Below are positions 1 through 8,758 of a DNA stretch of 64,000 bases, piece by piece. Positions within the stretch are counted from its first letter, which is position 1. Every line of letters starts with the position of its first letter. Under the pieces are notes generated by a model, which saw only the letters and a program-made list of their open reading frames with translations, was not told where the DNA came from and did no database searches. The DNA comes from SAR92 clade bacterium H921 (lineage in GTDB: Bacteria; Pseudomonadota; Gammaproteobacteria; Pseudomonadales; Porticoccaceae), in NCBI GenBank assembly GCA_025153755.1, contig JAOALD010000003.1, forward strand, positions 372,001 through 436,000, in the 5' to 3' direction. A program made the translations under genes and the position numbers.

Positions 1-834
1 ATAATCAGGCGCCTGCTCGGCCATACGGGCAACAGCTCCTAACACATCGCTACCAGTGCCTGATGATAGGGCGTTGCAGATATCCACCACATAACCACGC
101 TCGATTGTACCAAGCATACTGCTAACTTCAGTCTCGTTTACCTGCCCGCCACCATGACCAATAGCCTGATCAGTTAAACTTAGAGCATCTCGCATACTGC
201 CGTCAGCGGCTCGTGCTAGTGACCATAGAGCCGCCTCTTCAAAAGGCACCTGCTCTTCCCCTAACACGAACTGTAGATGCTGAGTAATGCGTTCGGCACT
301 CAGATTTTTTAAATTGAACTGTAAACACCGCGAAAGCACAGTAATTGGCAGTTTTTGCGGATCGGTGGTTGCAAATAAAAACTTTACATGGGGTGGTGGT
401 TCTTCCAAGGTTTTTAGCAGTGCCGCAAAACTGGATTTAGACAGCATATGGACTTCATCGATCAGATAGATTTTATAGCGACCGCGCGATGGTGCGTATT
501 GGACATTATCGAGTAGGTCACGCATGTCATCAACGCCGGTGCGCGATGCAGCATCTACCTCAATGAGATCCATAAAGCGGCCATCATTAATCTCATTGCA
601 ACTTGCACATTCACCGCAGGGCACTGAGCCTATGCCCTTCTCGCAATTGAGGCATTTGGACAAAATCCTCGCAATAGTGGTTTTACCCACACCGCGAGTG
701 CCGGTAAACAAATAAGCATGGTGTAGACGGTTATTATCTAAAGCGTTGATCAGCGCCTGGAGCACATGCTCCTGGCCTGCCATCTCGGCAAATGATCGCG
801 GACGCCACTTTCGGGCAAGGACCTGATAACTCAT
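1..834 (-). CDS. dnaX: DNA polymerase III subunit gamma/tau, N-terminal part (cut by window edge)
   Basis: Clamp-loader ATPase that loads the beta clamp for the replicative polymerase. Translating the minus strand from the ATG at 834 gives 278 codons without a stop, running off the left edge. The start MSYQVLARKWRP is typical of the family. Visible motifs are Walker A GTRGVGKT (about residues 45-52), zinc-binding cysteines C64, C73, C76 and C79, Walker B DEVH (126-129), the sensor-1 region FATTDPQK and the SRC motif (168-170). Only the AAA+ core is present here; the tau C-terminus and any frameshift site lie outside. It follows the 4.5S RNA gene on the same strand, a common gammaproteobacterial arrangement. 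Confidence 0.97.
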   Translation of the reverse strand, partial: MSYQVLARKWRPRSFAEMAGQEHVLQALINALDNNRLHHAYLFTGTRGVGKTTIARILSKCLNCEKGIGSVPCGECASCNEINDGRFMDLIEVDAASRTGVDDMRDLLDNVQYAPSRGRYKIYLIDEVHMLSKSSFAALLKTLEEPPPHVKFLFATTDPQKLPITVLSRCLQFNLKNLSAERITQHLQFVLGEEQVPFEEAALWSLARAADGSMRDALSLTDQAIGHGGGQVNETEVSSMLGTIERGYVVDICNALSSGTGSDVLGAVARMAEQAPDY

Positions 835-864
835 CGCATAATCTGCTTTCGTTTAAAGATGCTT

Positions 865-893
865 ATTATAGGGAGATAAGGGGAGCGCTGGAA
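865..893 (-). promoter_or_regulatory. Candidate dnaX promoter
   Basis: On the minus strand a perfect TATAAT (870-865) lies 30 bases upstream of the dnaX ATG. A weak -35-like TTCCAG (893-888) sits 17 bases further up. The -10 is convincing; the -35 is poor. Confidence 0.4.
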
Positions 894-902
894 GGGCTAA
901 TG

Positions 903-1016
903 GCGATGACCCCCAATAGCCACACCTCGGCACACAGCGTAACCACTACCGTTGCTCCCTTCCGGGCCTGGCGGGGTTCATGGCTGGCTGTTGCGAGGGG
1001 ACCAAAGGGGGCCACC
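903..1016 (-). ncRNA. ffs: 4.5S signal recognition particle RNA
   Basis: Minus-strand sequence carries the universal SRP RNA domain IV signature: CAGGCCCGGAAGGGAGCA, with GNAR-type tetraloop GGAA and the asymmetric internal loop, followed by GTGTGCCGAGGTGTGGC. The ends GGTGGCCCCC and GGGGGTCATCGC can pair to close a long hairpin of 114 nt, the same length as the E. coli RNA. The RNA binds Ffh and takes part in co-translational membrane targeting. A predicted protein-coding frame on the same strand (866-1090) is a by-product of this RNA gene. Exact ends are inferred from the terminal pairing. Confidence 0.93.
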
Positions 1017-1034
1017 ATTAAGTAGAAGCGCGAG

Positions 1035-1063
1035 ATTATCCGAGGTTTGCCCAGCAAGTGCAA
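1035..1063 (-). promoter_or_regulatory. Sigma-70 promoter of the 4.5S RNA gene
   Basis: On the minus strand TTGCAC (1063-1058) is separated by exactly 17 bases from GATAAT (1040-1035). Transcription would begin about 12 bases before the mature RNA end, leaving a short 5' leader to be trimmed, as is known for E. coli 4.5S RNA (RNase P). Confidence 0.65.
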
Positions 1064-1210
1064 CCGCTTAAGCCGATAAATATATAGCAAATGACCTAAT
1101 GTGCATACTCGATTACCTCAGTAAGCTAATGGGACTGACTCAGGCACGGTAACAGGGCTAACCTCTAGATTTACAGCGCGCCAATTTAAATAGACCCTGC
1201 ATAATCCTAG

Positions 1211-1241
1211 GCAAAAATCATCGTCAATGATAAATTTTTGC
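1211..1241 (+). promoter_or_regulatory. Inverted repeat upstream of the peptide transporter operon
   Basis: GCAAAAAT (1211-1218) and ATTTTTGC (1234-1241) form a perfect 8-bp inverted repeat, with an inner CAT/ATG pair (1219-1221, 1227-1229). It lies about 60 bases before the substrate-binding protein start. It could be an operator or a leader hairpin; the sequence alone does not decide. There is no U-run directly after it. Confidence 0.3.
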
Positions 1242-1302
1242 TAAACTCATAAAATTCAAGTTAGAGCTACAACAAAATTACAAAGTGAAGGTTTTACCAT
1301 TA

Positions 1303-2970
1303 ATGAAAAACTGTGCAAGGCTGCCTCTTTTATTTTCTCTATTTCTACTTATGCCTACACTTTTGCTATCCGCCTGCGGCGGTGGCGAGAATAATGTCGA
1401 TCAGGGTAATCGTGATGGCACATTGCATTGGGGCAATGGAACTGAACCCCAGAGTCTCGATCCACATATAGCCACAGGTGTCCCCGAGCACAATATTATC
1501 ACCGCACTGATGGAAGGATTAGTTGCAAAGGATAGTAAAACCTTAGCACCCAAGGCCGGCGTTGCCGAATATTGGACAATCAGTGAAGACGGTCGTGTTT
1601 ACACCTTTAAGTTGCGAGAGAATGCCCGCTGGTCTAACGGCGACCCCCACAATGCCCATGATTATGTCTGGTCCTGGTGGCGCGCGCTGCAACCCGCTCT
1701 GGGCAACCTCTATGCCTACATGTACTTTTCTATCGACAATGCCAAAGAATATTACGAGGGTACGATCACCGACTTCGATCAGGTTGGCATCAAGGCGCTG
1801 GATGATTTTACCCTGCAGGTCACTCTGTCCAATCCAACTCCTTACTTCCTTCAGTTACTGGATCATTACAGTCTCTATCCCGTCCATCGTGGCACGGTAG
1901 AGAAGTTTGGCACTGCCGATGAGCGGGGCACAAGATGGACCTACGAGGGAAATCATGTTGGCAATGGGGCTTTTCAACTATCGGCTTGGAAAATTAATCG
2001 TCGCATTACTGTGCAACGCAACCCCTTTTACTGGAACGCCGACCATGTTGGTCTGAATCAGATCGTATTTTATCCTACCGAAAATGCAGTTAGTGAAGAG
2101 CGCATGTTTCGAGCTGGACAATTACATCGGACTAGTAGCGTACCATCAGATAAAATCCCCTCTTACCTAGAGACACAAAATTCCTCTCTGCGCATATCCC
2201 CCTACCTTGGCACTTACTTCTACCGCATCAATACCAGCGTACCCCACCTGCAGAGTAAACTGGTGCGCAGGGCCCTAGCTCTGACCATAGATCGCGAAGC
2301 AATCACCAAGAATATACTTAAAGGCGGCCAAATTCCTGCTTACGCCTTTACACCGCCGGGCACCATGGGCTATTACCCAGAATCGAATTTACGCTTTGAC
2401 CCCGAAACTGCTCGCCAACTTCTGGCCGAGGCCGGATATCTTAATGGCAAGGACTTTCCGACCACTGAAATCCTCTACAACACAAACGAAAGCCATCGCA
2501 AGATAGCGGTGGCTATCCAGCAGATGTGGAAGAAACATCTCAATATTGATATTAAACTGCTCAATCAAGAATGGAAGGTTTACCTAGATAGCGAATCTAT
2601 TGGTAACTATGAGATATCTCGCGCTGCCTGGATAGGAGACTACGTAGACCCCAACAACTTTTTGGATATGTTTTTATGTAACGGTGGCAATAACCGCACT
2701 GGCTGGTGCAATGCCGAATATGATTATCTTATCGGCGATATTGCTCCAACCGTAAAAACCCATGCCGAACGATTAGCAGTATTTGGTAGGGCCGAAAAGT
2801 TGCTAATGGATGAGCTACCAGTGATTCCCATCTATACCTACACCTCAATCAGTCTGGTTAATCAAGCGGTAAAAAACTATCCAAGCAATATTCTTAATAA
2901 GGCCAACTACAGCGAGATATATCTGCAAGCTGAGCCACAGCAAATGCCTTTAACCGAGGATCAGTATTGA
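1303..2970 (+). CDS. Peptide ABC transporter, substrate-binding lipoprotein (OppA/DppA family)
   Basis: Periplasmic binding protein of the SBP_bac_5 family that would capture oligopeptides and pass them to the permease encoded downstream. The first 25 residues form a lipoprotein signal peptide with lipobox LSAC, so Cys25 should be acylated. The family signature near the N-terminus (GTEPQSLDPH) and the typical WSNGDP and FTPPGTMGY segments are visible. I chose the ATG at 1303, preceded by GTGAAGG about 11 bases away; an in-frame GTG at 1285 would add six residues. At 555 aa it matches OppA length. The next gene overlaps its stop codon by one base, so the four genes form an operon. Confidence 0.93.
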   Translation: MKNCARLPLLFSLFLLMPTLLLSACGGGENNVDQGNRDGTLHWGNGTEPQSLDPHIATGVPEHNIITALMEGLVAKDSKTLAPKAGVAEYWTISEDGRVYTFKLRENARWSNGDPHNAHDYVWSWWRALQPALGNLYAYMYFSIDNAKEYYEGTITDFDQVGIKALDDFTLQVTLSNPTPYFLQLLDHYSLYPVHRGTVEKFGTADERGTRWTYEGNHVGNGAFQLSAWKINRRITVQRNPFYWNADHVGLNQIVFYPTENAVSEERMFRAGQLHRTSSVPSDKIPSYLETQNSSLRISPYLGTYFYRINTSVPHLQSKLVRRALALTIDREAITKNILKGGQIPAYAFTPPGTMGYYPESNLRFDPETARQLLAEAGYLNGKDFPTTEILYNTNESHRKIAVAIQQMWKKHLNIDIKLLNQEWKVYLDSESIGNYEISRAAWIGDYVDPNNFLDMFLCNGGNNRTGWCNAEYDYLIGDIAPTVKTHAERLAVFGRAEKLLMDELPVIPIYTYTSISLVNQAVKNYPSNILNKANYSEIYLQAEPQQMPLTEDQY

Positions 2971-3908
2971 TGTTTAGGTTTGCGTTTTATCGCCTCCTGC
3001 AGGCCATACCTGTGCTGTTTATTGTGATCAGTCTGACCTTTATGCTGGTCCACTCAGCTCCAGGTGGGCCGTTTTCAGCCGACAAGGCTGTGCCCCCTGA
3101 GGTGATCAAAGCCTTGGAGGCACAGTACAACCTGGATCAACCCCTGTGGCAGCAATATGTCAGCTATGTTGGCGATGTGTTACAAGGTGACTTTGGTCCG
3201 TCCTTTAAATACCCGGGTCGCGATGTCACCGAACTAATTGCCGCCGGCTTGCCGGCGACCGCAGAGTTAGCTCTTTACGCAATGTTGGTGGCTCTGGTGA
3301 TTGGTGTTAGCGCCGGTGTTGCTGCGGCCATGCGCCCCAATACAGCCCAAGACTATATCCCTATGTCTGCGGCCATGATCGGGATCTGCATGCCATCATT
3401 TTTGCTCGGACCTCTTTTGGTATTGATTTTTGGCATTCATTTAGAGTGGCTGCCAGTCTCAGGTTGGGGTGATATACCCGGAGATAAAATACTGCCCGCT
3501 ATTACACTGGGTACAGGCTATGCAGCCTATATTGCTCGGCTATCTAGAGGGGGCATGCTGGAGGTGCTGTCTCAAGACTATATCCGTACCGCTAGAGCCA
3601 AAGGACTCAGTGAGCCTGTAGTGGTTGCGAAACATGCTCTGCGCGGTGGCCTGATACCAGTGATTGCATTTTTAGGTCCAGCCTTTGCCGGCCTGCTTGG
3701 CGGCTCGTTTGTGGTTGAAACCGTCTTTCAAATTCCCGGCCTGGGGCGCTTCTACGTGCAGGCCGCCTTTAATCGTGATTACACCATGATACTGGGTACC
3801 ACTGTGTTCTTTTCTACCCTGATTATTATTTTTAATCTGCTCTCAGACATGCTGGCAATTTGGCTAAATCCCAAACTGCGGCAGCAAACCCAAGGAGCGA
3901 GCTTATGA
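2970..3908 (+). CDS. Peptide ABC transporter permease, OppB/DppB type
   Basis: Inner-membrane permease half of a dipeptide/oligopeptide importer. It has about six hydrophobic segments, the N-terminal signature YRLLQAIPVLFIVISL, and the cytoplasmic EAA loop (ARAKGLSEPVVVAKHALRGG) that contacts the ATPase. The ATG at 2970 overlaps the TGA of the preceding gene; a TTG one codon earlier is possible. At 312 aa it has the usual length. It pairs with the OppC-type permease that begins before its stop codon. Substrate range cannot be told from the sequence. Confidence 0.95.
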   Translation: MFRFAFYRLLQAIPVLFIVISLTFMLVHSAPGGPFSADKAVPPEVIKALEAQYNLDQPLWQQYVSYVGDVLQGDFGPSFKYPGRDVTELIAAGLPATAELALYAMLVALVIGVSAGVAAAMRPNTAQDYIPMSAAMIGICMPSFLLGPLLVLIFGIHLEWLPVSGWGDIPGDKILPAITLGTGYAAYIARLSRGGMLEVLSQDYIRTARAKGLSEPVVVAKHALRGGLIPVIAFLGPAFAGLLGGSFVVETVFQIPGLGRFYVQAAFNRDYTMILGTTVFFSTLIIIFNLLSDMLAIWLNPKLRQQTQGASL

Positions 3909-4771
3909 CTACAGTTGAGCAACAAGGTACCTCTCTATGGCAAGACGCCTGGATCAAGCTGAGTAAAAACTACCTGGCGCTCTTTGGCCTAGTCATCATA
4001 GGTTTGCTCTGTGTGCTATCAGTCTTAACACCATGGATTGCCCCCTATGGTTACGAGGAGCAGAACCTGTTGTTGGGTGCGACGTCCCCCTCTTCAGAGC
4101 ACTGGTTAGGCACTGATGTCTTTGGTCGGGATATGCTCACTCGCATCATGTATGGCGGCCGCGTGTCACTCACCGTTGGTTTTATTGCCACCGCTGTCGC
4201 CTTATTAATCGGCGTGCTCTGGGGGGCCGTCGCCGGATATGTTGGAGGCCGTCTCGATGCGATGATGATGCGTATTGTGGATATTATGTACGCCCTTCCC
4301 TTTATGATATTTATCGTTCTGTTGATGGTTGTATTCGGACGCAATATCCTGTTGCTATTTATCGCTATAGGAGCGGTGGAATGGTTAACTATGGCTCGCA
4401 TTGTCCGCGGTCAAGTCATGTCTCTGCGCAAGCAGGAATTTGTCGAAGCAGCTCATTCCCTAGGTTTGTCCCAGTGGACCATTATTCGTCGCCATATTAT
4501 CCCCAACACCCTGGGTCCAGTCATTGTCTATACCACTTTAACTATACCTAGCGTAATGCTACTCGAAGCCTTTTTAAGTTTTCTGGGCTTGGGTATACAG
4601 CCGCCACAAAGTTCATGGGGGCTTCTGATTAACTATGGCGTGGAAACTATGGAAGAGTACCCATGGTTGCTTATCTTTCCCGGTGTAACATTGTCCCTTA
4701 CATTGTTTGCACTCAATTTTCTCGGTGATGGCTTGCGCGATGCACTCGACCCCCGAGTATCCAAAGACTAA
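3905..4771 (+). CDS. Peptide ABC transporter permease, OppC/DppC type
   Basis: Second inner-membrane permease of the importer. It carries the N-terminal OppC_N segment (LSKNYLALFGLVIIGLLCVL), five to six hydrophobic helices, the conserved HWLGTDVFGRDMLTR motif, and the EAA loop EAAHSLGLSQWTIIRRH. The ATG at 3905 is used because it follows AAGGAG with good spacing; the frame is open 15 codons further upstream but that part overlaps the OppB gene. The protein is 288 aa. It overlaps the preceding stop by a few bases, which fits translational coupling. Confidence 0.95.
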   Translation: MTTVEQQGTSLWQDAWIKLSKNYLALFGLVIIGLLCVLSVLTPWIAPYGYEEQNLLLGATSPSSEHWLGTDVFGRDMLTRIMYGGRVSLTVGFIATAVALLIGVLWGAVAGYVGGRLDAMMMRIVDIMYALPFMIFIVLLMVVFGRNILLLFIAIGAVEWLTMARIVRGQVMSLRKQEFVEAAHSLGLSQWTIIRRHIIPNTLGPVIVYTTLTIPSVMLLEAFLSFLGLGIQPPQSSWGLLINYGVETMEEYPWLLIFPGVTLSLTLFALNFLGDGLRDALDPRVSKD

Positions 4772-4784
4772 CAAGGAAAGCATC

Positions 4785-6428
4785 ATGGCGCTGCTAGAGG
4801 TAGAGGGCTTAAAAGTATATTTCCACACCAGAAATGGAGTGGTCAAAGCGGTCGACAACGTTAGCTTTTCCGTGGACTCTGGCGAGACCTTGGCCATAGT
4901 TGGCGAATCTGGCTCAGGAAAGTCTGTCACCTGCTATAGCCTGCTGGACCTTCTGCCCCAACCACCGGCTAAGATCGAAGGAGGCAGCGCTCTTTTCGAT
5001 GGTGAAGATTTGCTGCAATGTGATAGGAGCAGTATGCGTCATTATCGGGCCAATGAGATAGCAGTGATCTTTCAAGATCCCATGACCTCATTGAATCCCT
5101 TTATCAGTATCGGTGAACAGCTAATTGAGCCACTGATTTATAACCCAGATAGTGATCGCCGAAAGAGTCGAGAAGATGCTCGCGCCCGCGCTATAAAGCT
5201 ACTTGATGAAGTCGGTATTATTGACCCGCAGTCACGCTTCGACTCATATCCCCATGAGTTTTCTGGCGGCATGCGTCAACGAGTTATGATTGCCATGGCT
5301 CTGATTAATGAACCGCGCCTTCTCATCTGTGACGAACCAACCACGGCGTTGGACGTTACTATTCAGGCTCAGATACTAGAGCTTATTAAAAAATTGCAAC
5401 AAAGCCACGACATAGCAGTTATTTTTATAAGCCATGACTTAGGTGTGGTAGCCGGTATAGCCGACAAGATACTGGTTATGTGCGAAGGGACCATTAGAGA
5501 GACTGGTGATACAGACACCATCTTTTACAACAGTAAAAATGACTACACCAAAAAGCTTTTAGCGGCGATTCCCGAGGGCGCGAAAATTTCGCCCAACTCA
5601 AAAAAACAGGATAGACCTCTAGTCGAAGTGACAGACCTAAAAACCTACTTTAGACATGGCGGTAAAGCAACTCAGCACGGCGGAATAATAAAAGCCGTAG
5701 ATGGAGTATCACTAGAGATTCAGCGTGGTGAGATCCTTGGCTTAGTCGGCGAGTCCGGTTCAGGAAAGTCCACCCTAGGACGCTCTATATTGCAGCTAGC
5801 ACCAACCACCGCTGGCTTAGTAAACTTCGACGGACAACCATTGACTGGTCTCAACGCCAAACAAATGGTGCCCTGGCGCCGCAAGATGCAAATGATTTTT
5901 CAAGATCCTTACGCATCACTTAATCCACGTATGACCGTCTACCAAACCTTGGCGGAGCCTCTGCTCTACCATGGTTTAGCCAATAGTAAAACCATAGAGC
6001 AGCAGATACGCCAACTAATGGATGACGTCGGCCTGGCCCATGGCCAGATGCGTAAATACCCCCATGAATTCTCAGGTGGCCAGCGCCAGCGTATTGCCAT
6101 TGGTCGCGCCATCGCCACCAAACCAGAATTGATTATCGCCGATGAACCCGTCTCAGCATTAGATGTGACTATTCAGGCACAGATATTGGATTTGATTCTG
6201 AATTTGGTAGAGCGCCACAACCTTACCATGCTGTTTATCTCCCATGACCTTTCGGTAGTGCGCTGTATTTCAGATCGAGTGATGGTGATGAATAAAGGTG
6301 TGATTATCGAACAGGGAAATACGGAAGCGCTATGGAAAAATCCGCAGCAGGCCTATACACAGCAATTGCTTAAAGCCATTCCTATTGCCGACCCTAAATT
6401 AGAGCGAAGTCGATTATCTGGCCTATAG
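4785..6428 (+). CDS. Peptide ABC transporter, fused double ATP-binding protein (OppD-OppF fusion)
   Basis: One chain holding both ATPase subunits of the importer. The first cassette (about residues 1-265) has Walker A GESGSGKS (40-47), signature FSGGMRQRV and Walker B LLICDEPTTALD. The second (about 285-547) has GESGSGKST, FSGGQRQRIAIG and LIIADEPVSALD. Each is followed by the oligopeptide-transporter C-terminal extension. Such DF fusions are known in YejF- and GsiA-type systems. The ATG at 4785 follows AAGGAAAG; the longer open frame from 4707 runs over the OppC gene and is unlikely to be used. It is the last gene of the operon. Confidence 0.95.
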   Translation: MALLEVEGLKVYFHTRNGVVKAVDNVSFSVDSGETLAIVGESGSGKSVTCYSLLDLLPQPPAKIEGGSALFDGEDLLQCDRSSMRHYRANEIAVIFQDPMTSLNPFISIGEQLIEPLIYNPDSDRRKSREDARARAIKLLDEVGIIDPQSRFDSYPHEFSGGMRQRVMIAMALINEPRLLICDEPTTALDVTIQAQILELIKKLQQSHDIAVIFISHDLGVVAGIADKILVMCEGTIRETGDTDTIFYNSKNDYTKKLLAAIPEGAKISPNSKKQDRPLVEVTDLKTYFRHGGKATQHGGIIKAVDGVSLEIQRGEILGLVGESGSGKSTLGRSILQLAPTTAGLVNFDGQPLTGLNAKQMVPWRRKMQMIFQDPYASLNPRMTVYQTLAEPLLYHGLANSKTIEQQIRQLMDDVGLAHGQMRKYPHEFSGGQRQRIAIGRAIATKPELIIADEPVSALDVTIQAQILDLILNLVERHNLTMLFISHDLSVVRCISDRVMVMNKGVIIEQGNTEALWKNPQQAYTQQLLKAIPIADPKLERSRLSGL

Positions 6429-6901
6429 GCAAACCTAAACCCTTAACTGCGCTTCGGATAACAAGAAAATAACCGGGCGGTTAAAGCAATATCTATGTAA
6501 GTCTTAACCTAGGGTGCTATAGATTTGGGACTCAGCGCAGGCACGAAGCTTTCCAGCTGTTTAAGTAACATTTCTGTACTCTGGTCACTGTTTAGCGACA
6601 ACAATAGCTCTTTATCACCAAAGACTTACTACTGAGCAAGCTGGCTACCTGGCAATTACGGAGACATAAAATGGGTAGATCCTATATTCAAACGCTTCAT
6701 TATTAGCTCGTGATCGGCGGCACGGTTATGTCAAACCGAGTTTGCTGTAAAATTGCTAATAGTTTCACCCTACTGGCATCGGACTCAGGATTGTTACATA
6801 GACCTGCGCGAACATACCATGCATTGAAACGTCTGCACTGGGCTGAGGTCTCTGCGCCTGTCCAACAGGTTTTAGCCCAGTGGCATATGCGTGGCTAAAA
6901 C
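6429..6901. other. Intergenic region with a structured inverted repeat; possible decayed gene
   Basis: This 473-base gap lies between convergent genes (transporter operon and msrA). CACTGGGCT (6836-6844) and AGCCCAGTG (6874-6882) form a 9-bp inverted repeat enclosing CCTGT (6857-6861) and ACAGG (6865-6869), so a two-stem structure is possible. No U-run follows. A short plus-strand frame (6710-6898) and broken minus-strand frames (for example 6509-6627 and 6703-6894) have protein-like composition but no recognised family; they may be remnants of one decayed gene. AACCGGGCGGTT (6471-6482) is a small palindrome near the end of the operon. Confidence 0.3.
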
Positions 6902-7528
6902 TCAGGCGCAGCTGATGCCAGTACCACGCAATCCACAGTATCCTCCGGGATTCTTAGCCAGATACTGCTGGTGATATTCTTCTGCATAGTAGAATGTTGG
7001 AGCGGCCATAATTTCTGAGGTGATTGCACCAAAACCCAAATTAGTAAGCTGGATCTGAACGGCTTCTGCAGAGGCTATAGCCGCATTAAGCTGCTCGATG
7101 TTGGCGCAGTAGATAGCTGAGCGATACTGAGATCCACGGTCGTTACCCTGACGCATACCCTGCGTTGGGTCATGAGCTTCCCAAAACACCGCTAACAGCT
7201 TTTCATAACTAATCAGTTTAGGATCAAATACCACAAGTACCACCTCTGTATGGGCGGTTAAACCTGTGCAGGTTTCTTCATAGGTGGGATTGGGCGTATG
7301 TCCACCGGCGTAGCCAACAGCTGATGTAACCACACCTGTCTGCTCCCAGAAACGGCGCTCAGCGCCCCAGAAACAACCCATCGCAAAATAGGCGATTTCT
7401 AAACCTTCAGCAAAGGGGGCTTGAATCGGCTGACTATTAATAAAGTTAACATTATTAACCGGCATTGCTACGCTGCGGCCAGGCAGAGCCTGGTCGGCAG
7501 TTGGCATATCTGGTGCAGTGCGAAACAT
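6902..7528 (-). CDS. msrA: Peptide-methionine (S)-S-oxide reductase
   Basis: Repairs oxidised proteins by reducing methionine-S-sulfoxide. The catalytic GCFWG motif contains Cys52, and the C-terminal [12 protein letters not shown] region holds the recycling cysteines, as in the E. coli enzyme. The N-terminal [12 protein letters not shown] segment is also characteristic of E. coli-type MsrA and supports the start at 7528. At 208 aa it is full length. It lies directly downstream of metZ on the same strand, so two methionine-related genes are side by side; the 12-base gap suggests cotranscription. Confidence 0.96.
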   Translation of the reverse strand: MFRTAPDMPTADQALPGRSVAMPVNNVNFINSQPIQAPFAEGLEIAYFAMGCFWGAERRFWEQTGVVTSAVGYAGGHTPNPTYEETCTGLTAHTEVVLVVFDPKLISYEKLLAVFWEAHDPTQGMRQGNDRGSQYRSAIYCANIEQLNAAIASAEAVQIQLTNLGFGAITSEIMAAPTFYYAEEYHQQYLAKNPGGYCGLRGTGISCA

Positions 7529-7540
7529 AGAAAACCCTTT

Positions 7541-8725
7541 TTATAATGCGCCTAACCCTAGTTCTAAGTCGGCTTTGATATCAATCATATCTTCTAGCCC
7601 TACCGCTATACGAATAAGACTCTGGCTGATGCCTGCAGCTTCGCGGTCGGCTTCAGTTAGACGGCTATGAGTTGTTGTAGCGGGATGCACAATCGTAGTT
7701 TTGGCATCGCCCAAGTTAGCCGTCAATGAAAACATTTTGGTGCTGTCGATGACCCGCCAAGCATCTTCGCGGCTACCCTTCACGCAGAACGATACCACCC
7801 CACCAAAACTACTCTGTTGTTTTTTAGCCAGCGCATGTCCGGGGTGACCCTCTAGACCTGCGTAGTAAACTTTAGTGACTTTAGGATGTGCATTTAACCA
7901 AGCTGCCAACTCTGCTGCATTGGCAGAATGGGCCTGCATCCGCAGGCGCAATGTCTCCAAACCTTTCAGAAATACCCAGGCATTAAACGGGCTCATAGTT
8001 GGACCTGCTGCACGCAAAAACCCGACCACCTCATCCATTAAAGCAGCGCTACCAACAACGGCACCACCCAGGCATCGGCCCTGACCATCAATATATTTTG
8101 TCGCCGAATGAACCACAATATCAGCGCCCCAATTAAGCGGCTTTTGTAAAATTGGAGTACAGAAACAGTTATCCACCACAAACAGAGCATCTGCCTTTTT
8201 CGACAGTGTCGCAAGAGCCTCAAGGTCAGCGACCTCTGAAAGAGGATTTGAAGGTGTCTCACAAAACATCATCTTAGTGTTAGGCTGAATAGCATCGGCC
8301 CATGCGGTGAGATCGGCAAGCGGTACATAGGTGACATCTACACCAAATTTCACAATGTACTTATTCATCATTACTCTGGTGCTACCAAACACATCTTGCG
8401 AACAGATAACATGATCACCCGACTTGAGCAGAGCCATAATCACTGACAGCGTAGCAGCCATTCCAGAGGCGGTCGCCACGCATTGCTCGCCTTCTTCCAT
8501 GGCCGCTAGGCGCTGTTCAAAACTGCGTACTGTGGGGTTGGTGTAGCGTGAATAGACATTGCCTTGCAGATCATTGTTAAAATGCTTAGCGGCCATTGCT
8601 GCATTTTCAAAAACATAGCTTGAGGTCAGAAACATGGCTTCTGAATGCTCATTCTCATGGGTACGCTGATAGGCCCCACGAATAGCCTTTGTATCGGGTT
8701 GCCACTGATCTTCCTGATTAGCCAT
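7541..8725 (-). CDS. metZ: O-succinylhomoserine sulfhydrylase
   Basis: PLP enzyme of the Cys/Met metabolism family that makes homocysteine from O-succinylhomoserine and sulfide. The start region (THENEHSEAMFLTSSYVF) and NVYSRYTNPTV closely match pseudomonad MetZ. The PLP lysine lies in the motif SATKYIDGQGR. The ATG at 8725 is chosen; a TTG at 8737 is also in frame, and the AAAAGG upstream would be too close to it. At 394 aa it is full length. It follows purF, the order seen in Pseudomonas (purF-metZ). Cystathionine gamma-synthase is the related alternative but is less likely in this context. Confidence 0.93.
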   Translation of the reverse strand: MANQEDQWQPDTKAIRGAYQRTHENEHSEAMFLTSSYVFENAAMAAKHFNNDLQGNVYSRYTNPTVRSFEQRLAAMEEGEQCVATASGMAATLSVIMALLKSGDHVICSQDVFGSTRVMMNKYIVKFGVDVTYVPLADLTAWADAIQPNTKMMFCETPSNPLSEVADLEALATLSKKADALFVVDNCFCTPILQKPLNWGADIVVHSATKYIDGQGRCLGGAVVGSAALMDEVVGFLRAAGPTMSPFNAWVFLKGLETLRLRMQAHSANAAELAAWLNAHPKVTKVYYAGLEGHPGHALAKKQQSSFGGVVSFCVKGSREDAWRVIDSTKMFSLTANLGDAKTTIVHPATTTHSRLTEADREAAGISQSLIRIAVGLEDMIDIKADLELGLGAL

Positions 8726-8758
8726 CCTGTTTATCAATACCTTTTATAACACCACCCA

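Noticed and set aside
866-1090. 74-codon frame on the minus strand
   Set aside because: It coincides with the 4.5S RNA gene and its promoter and has no protein similarity that I recognise.
6710-6898. 62-codon plus-strand frame after the importer operon
   Set aside because: No ribosome site or family; it crosses an inverted repeat and overlaps equally open minus-strand frames.
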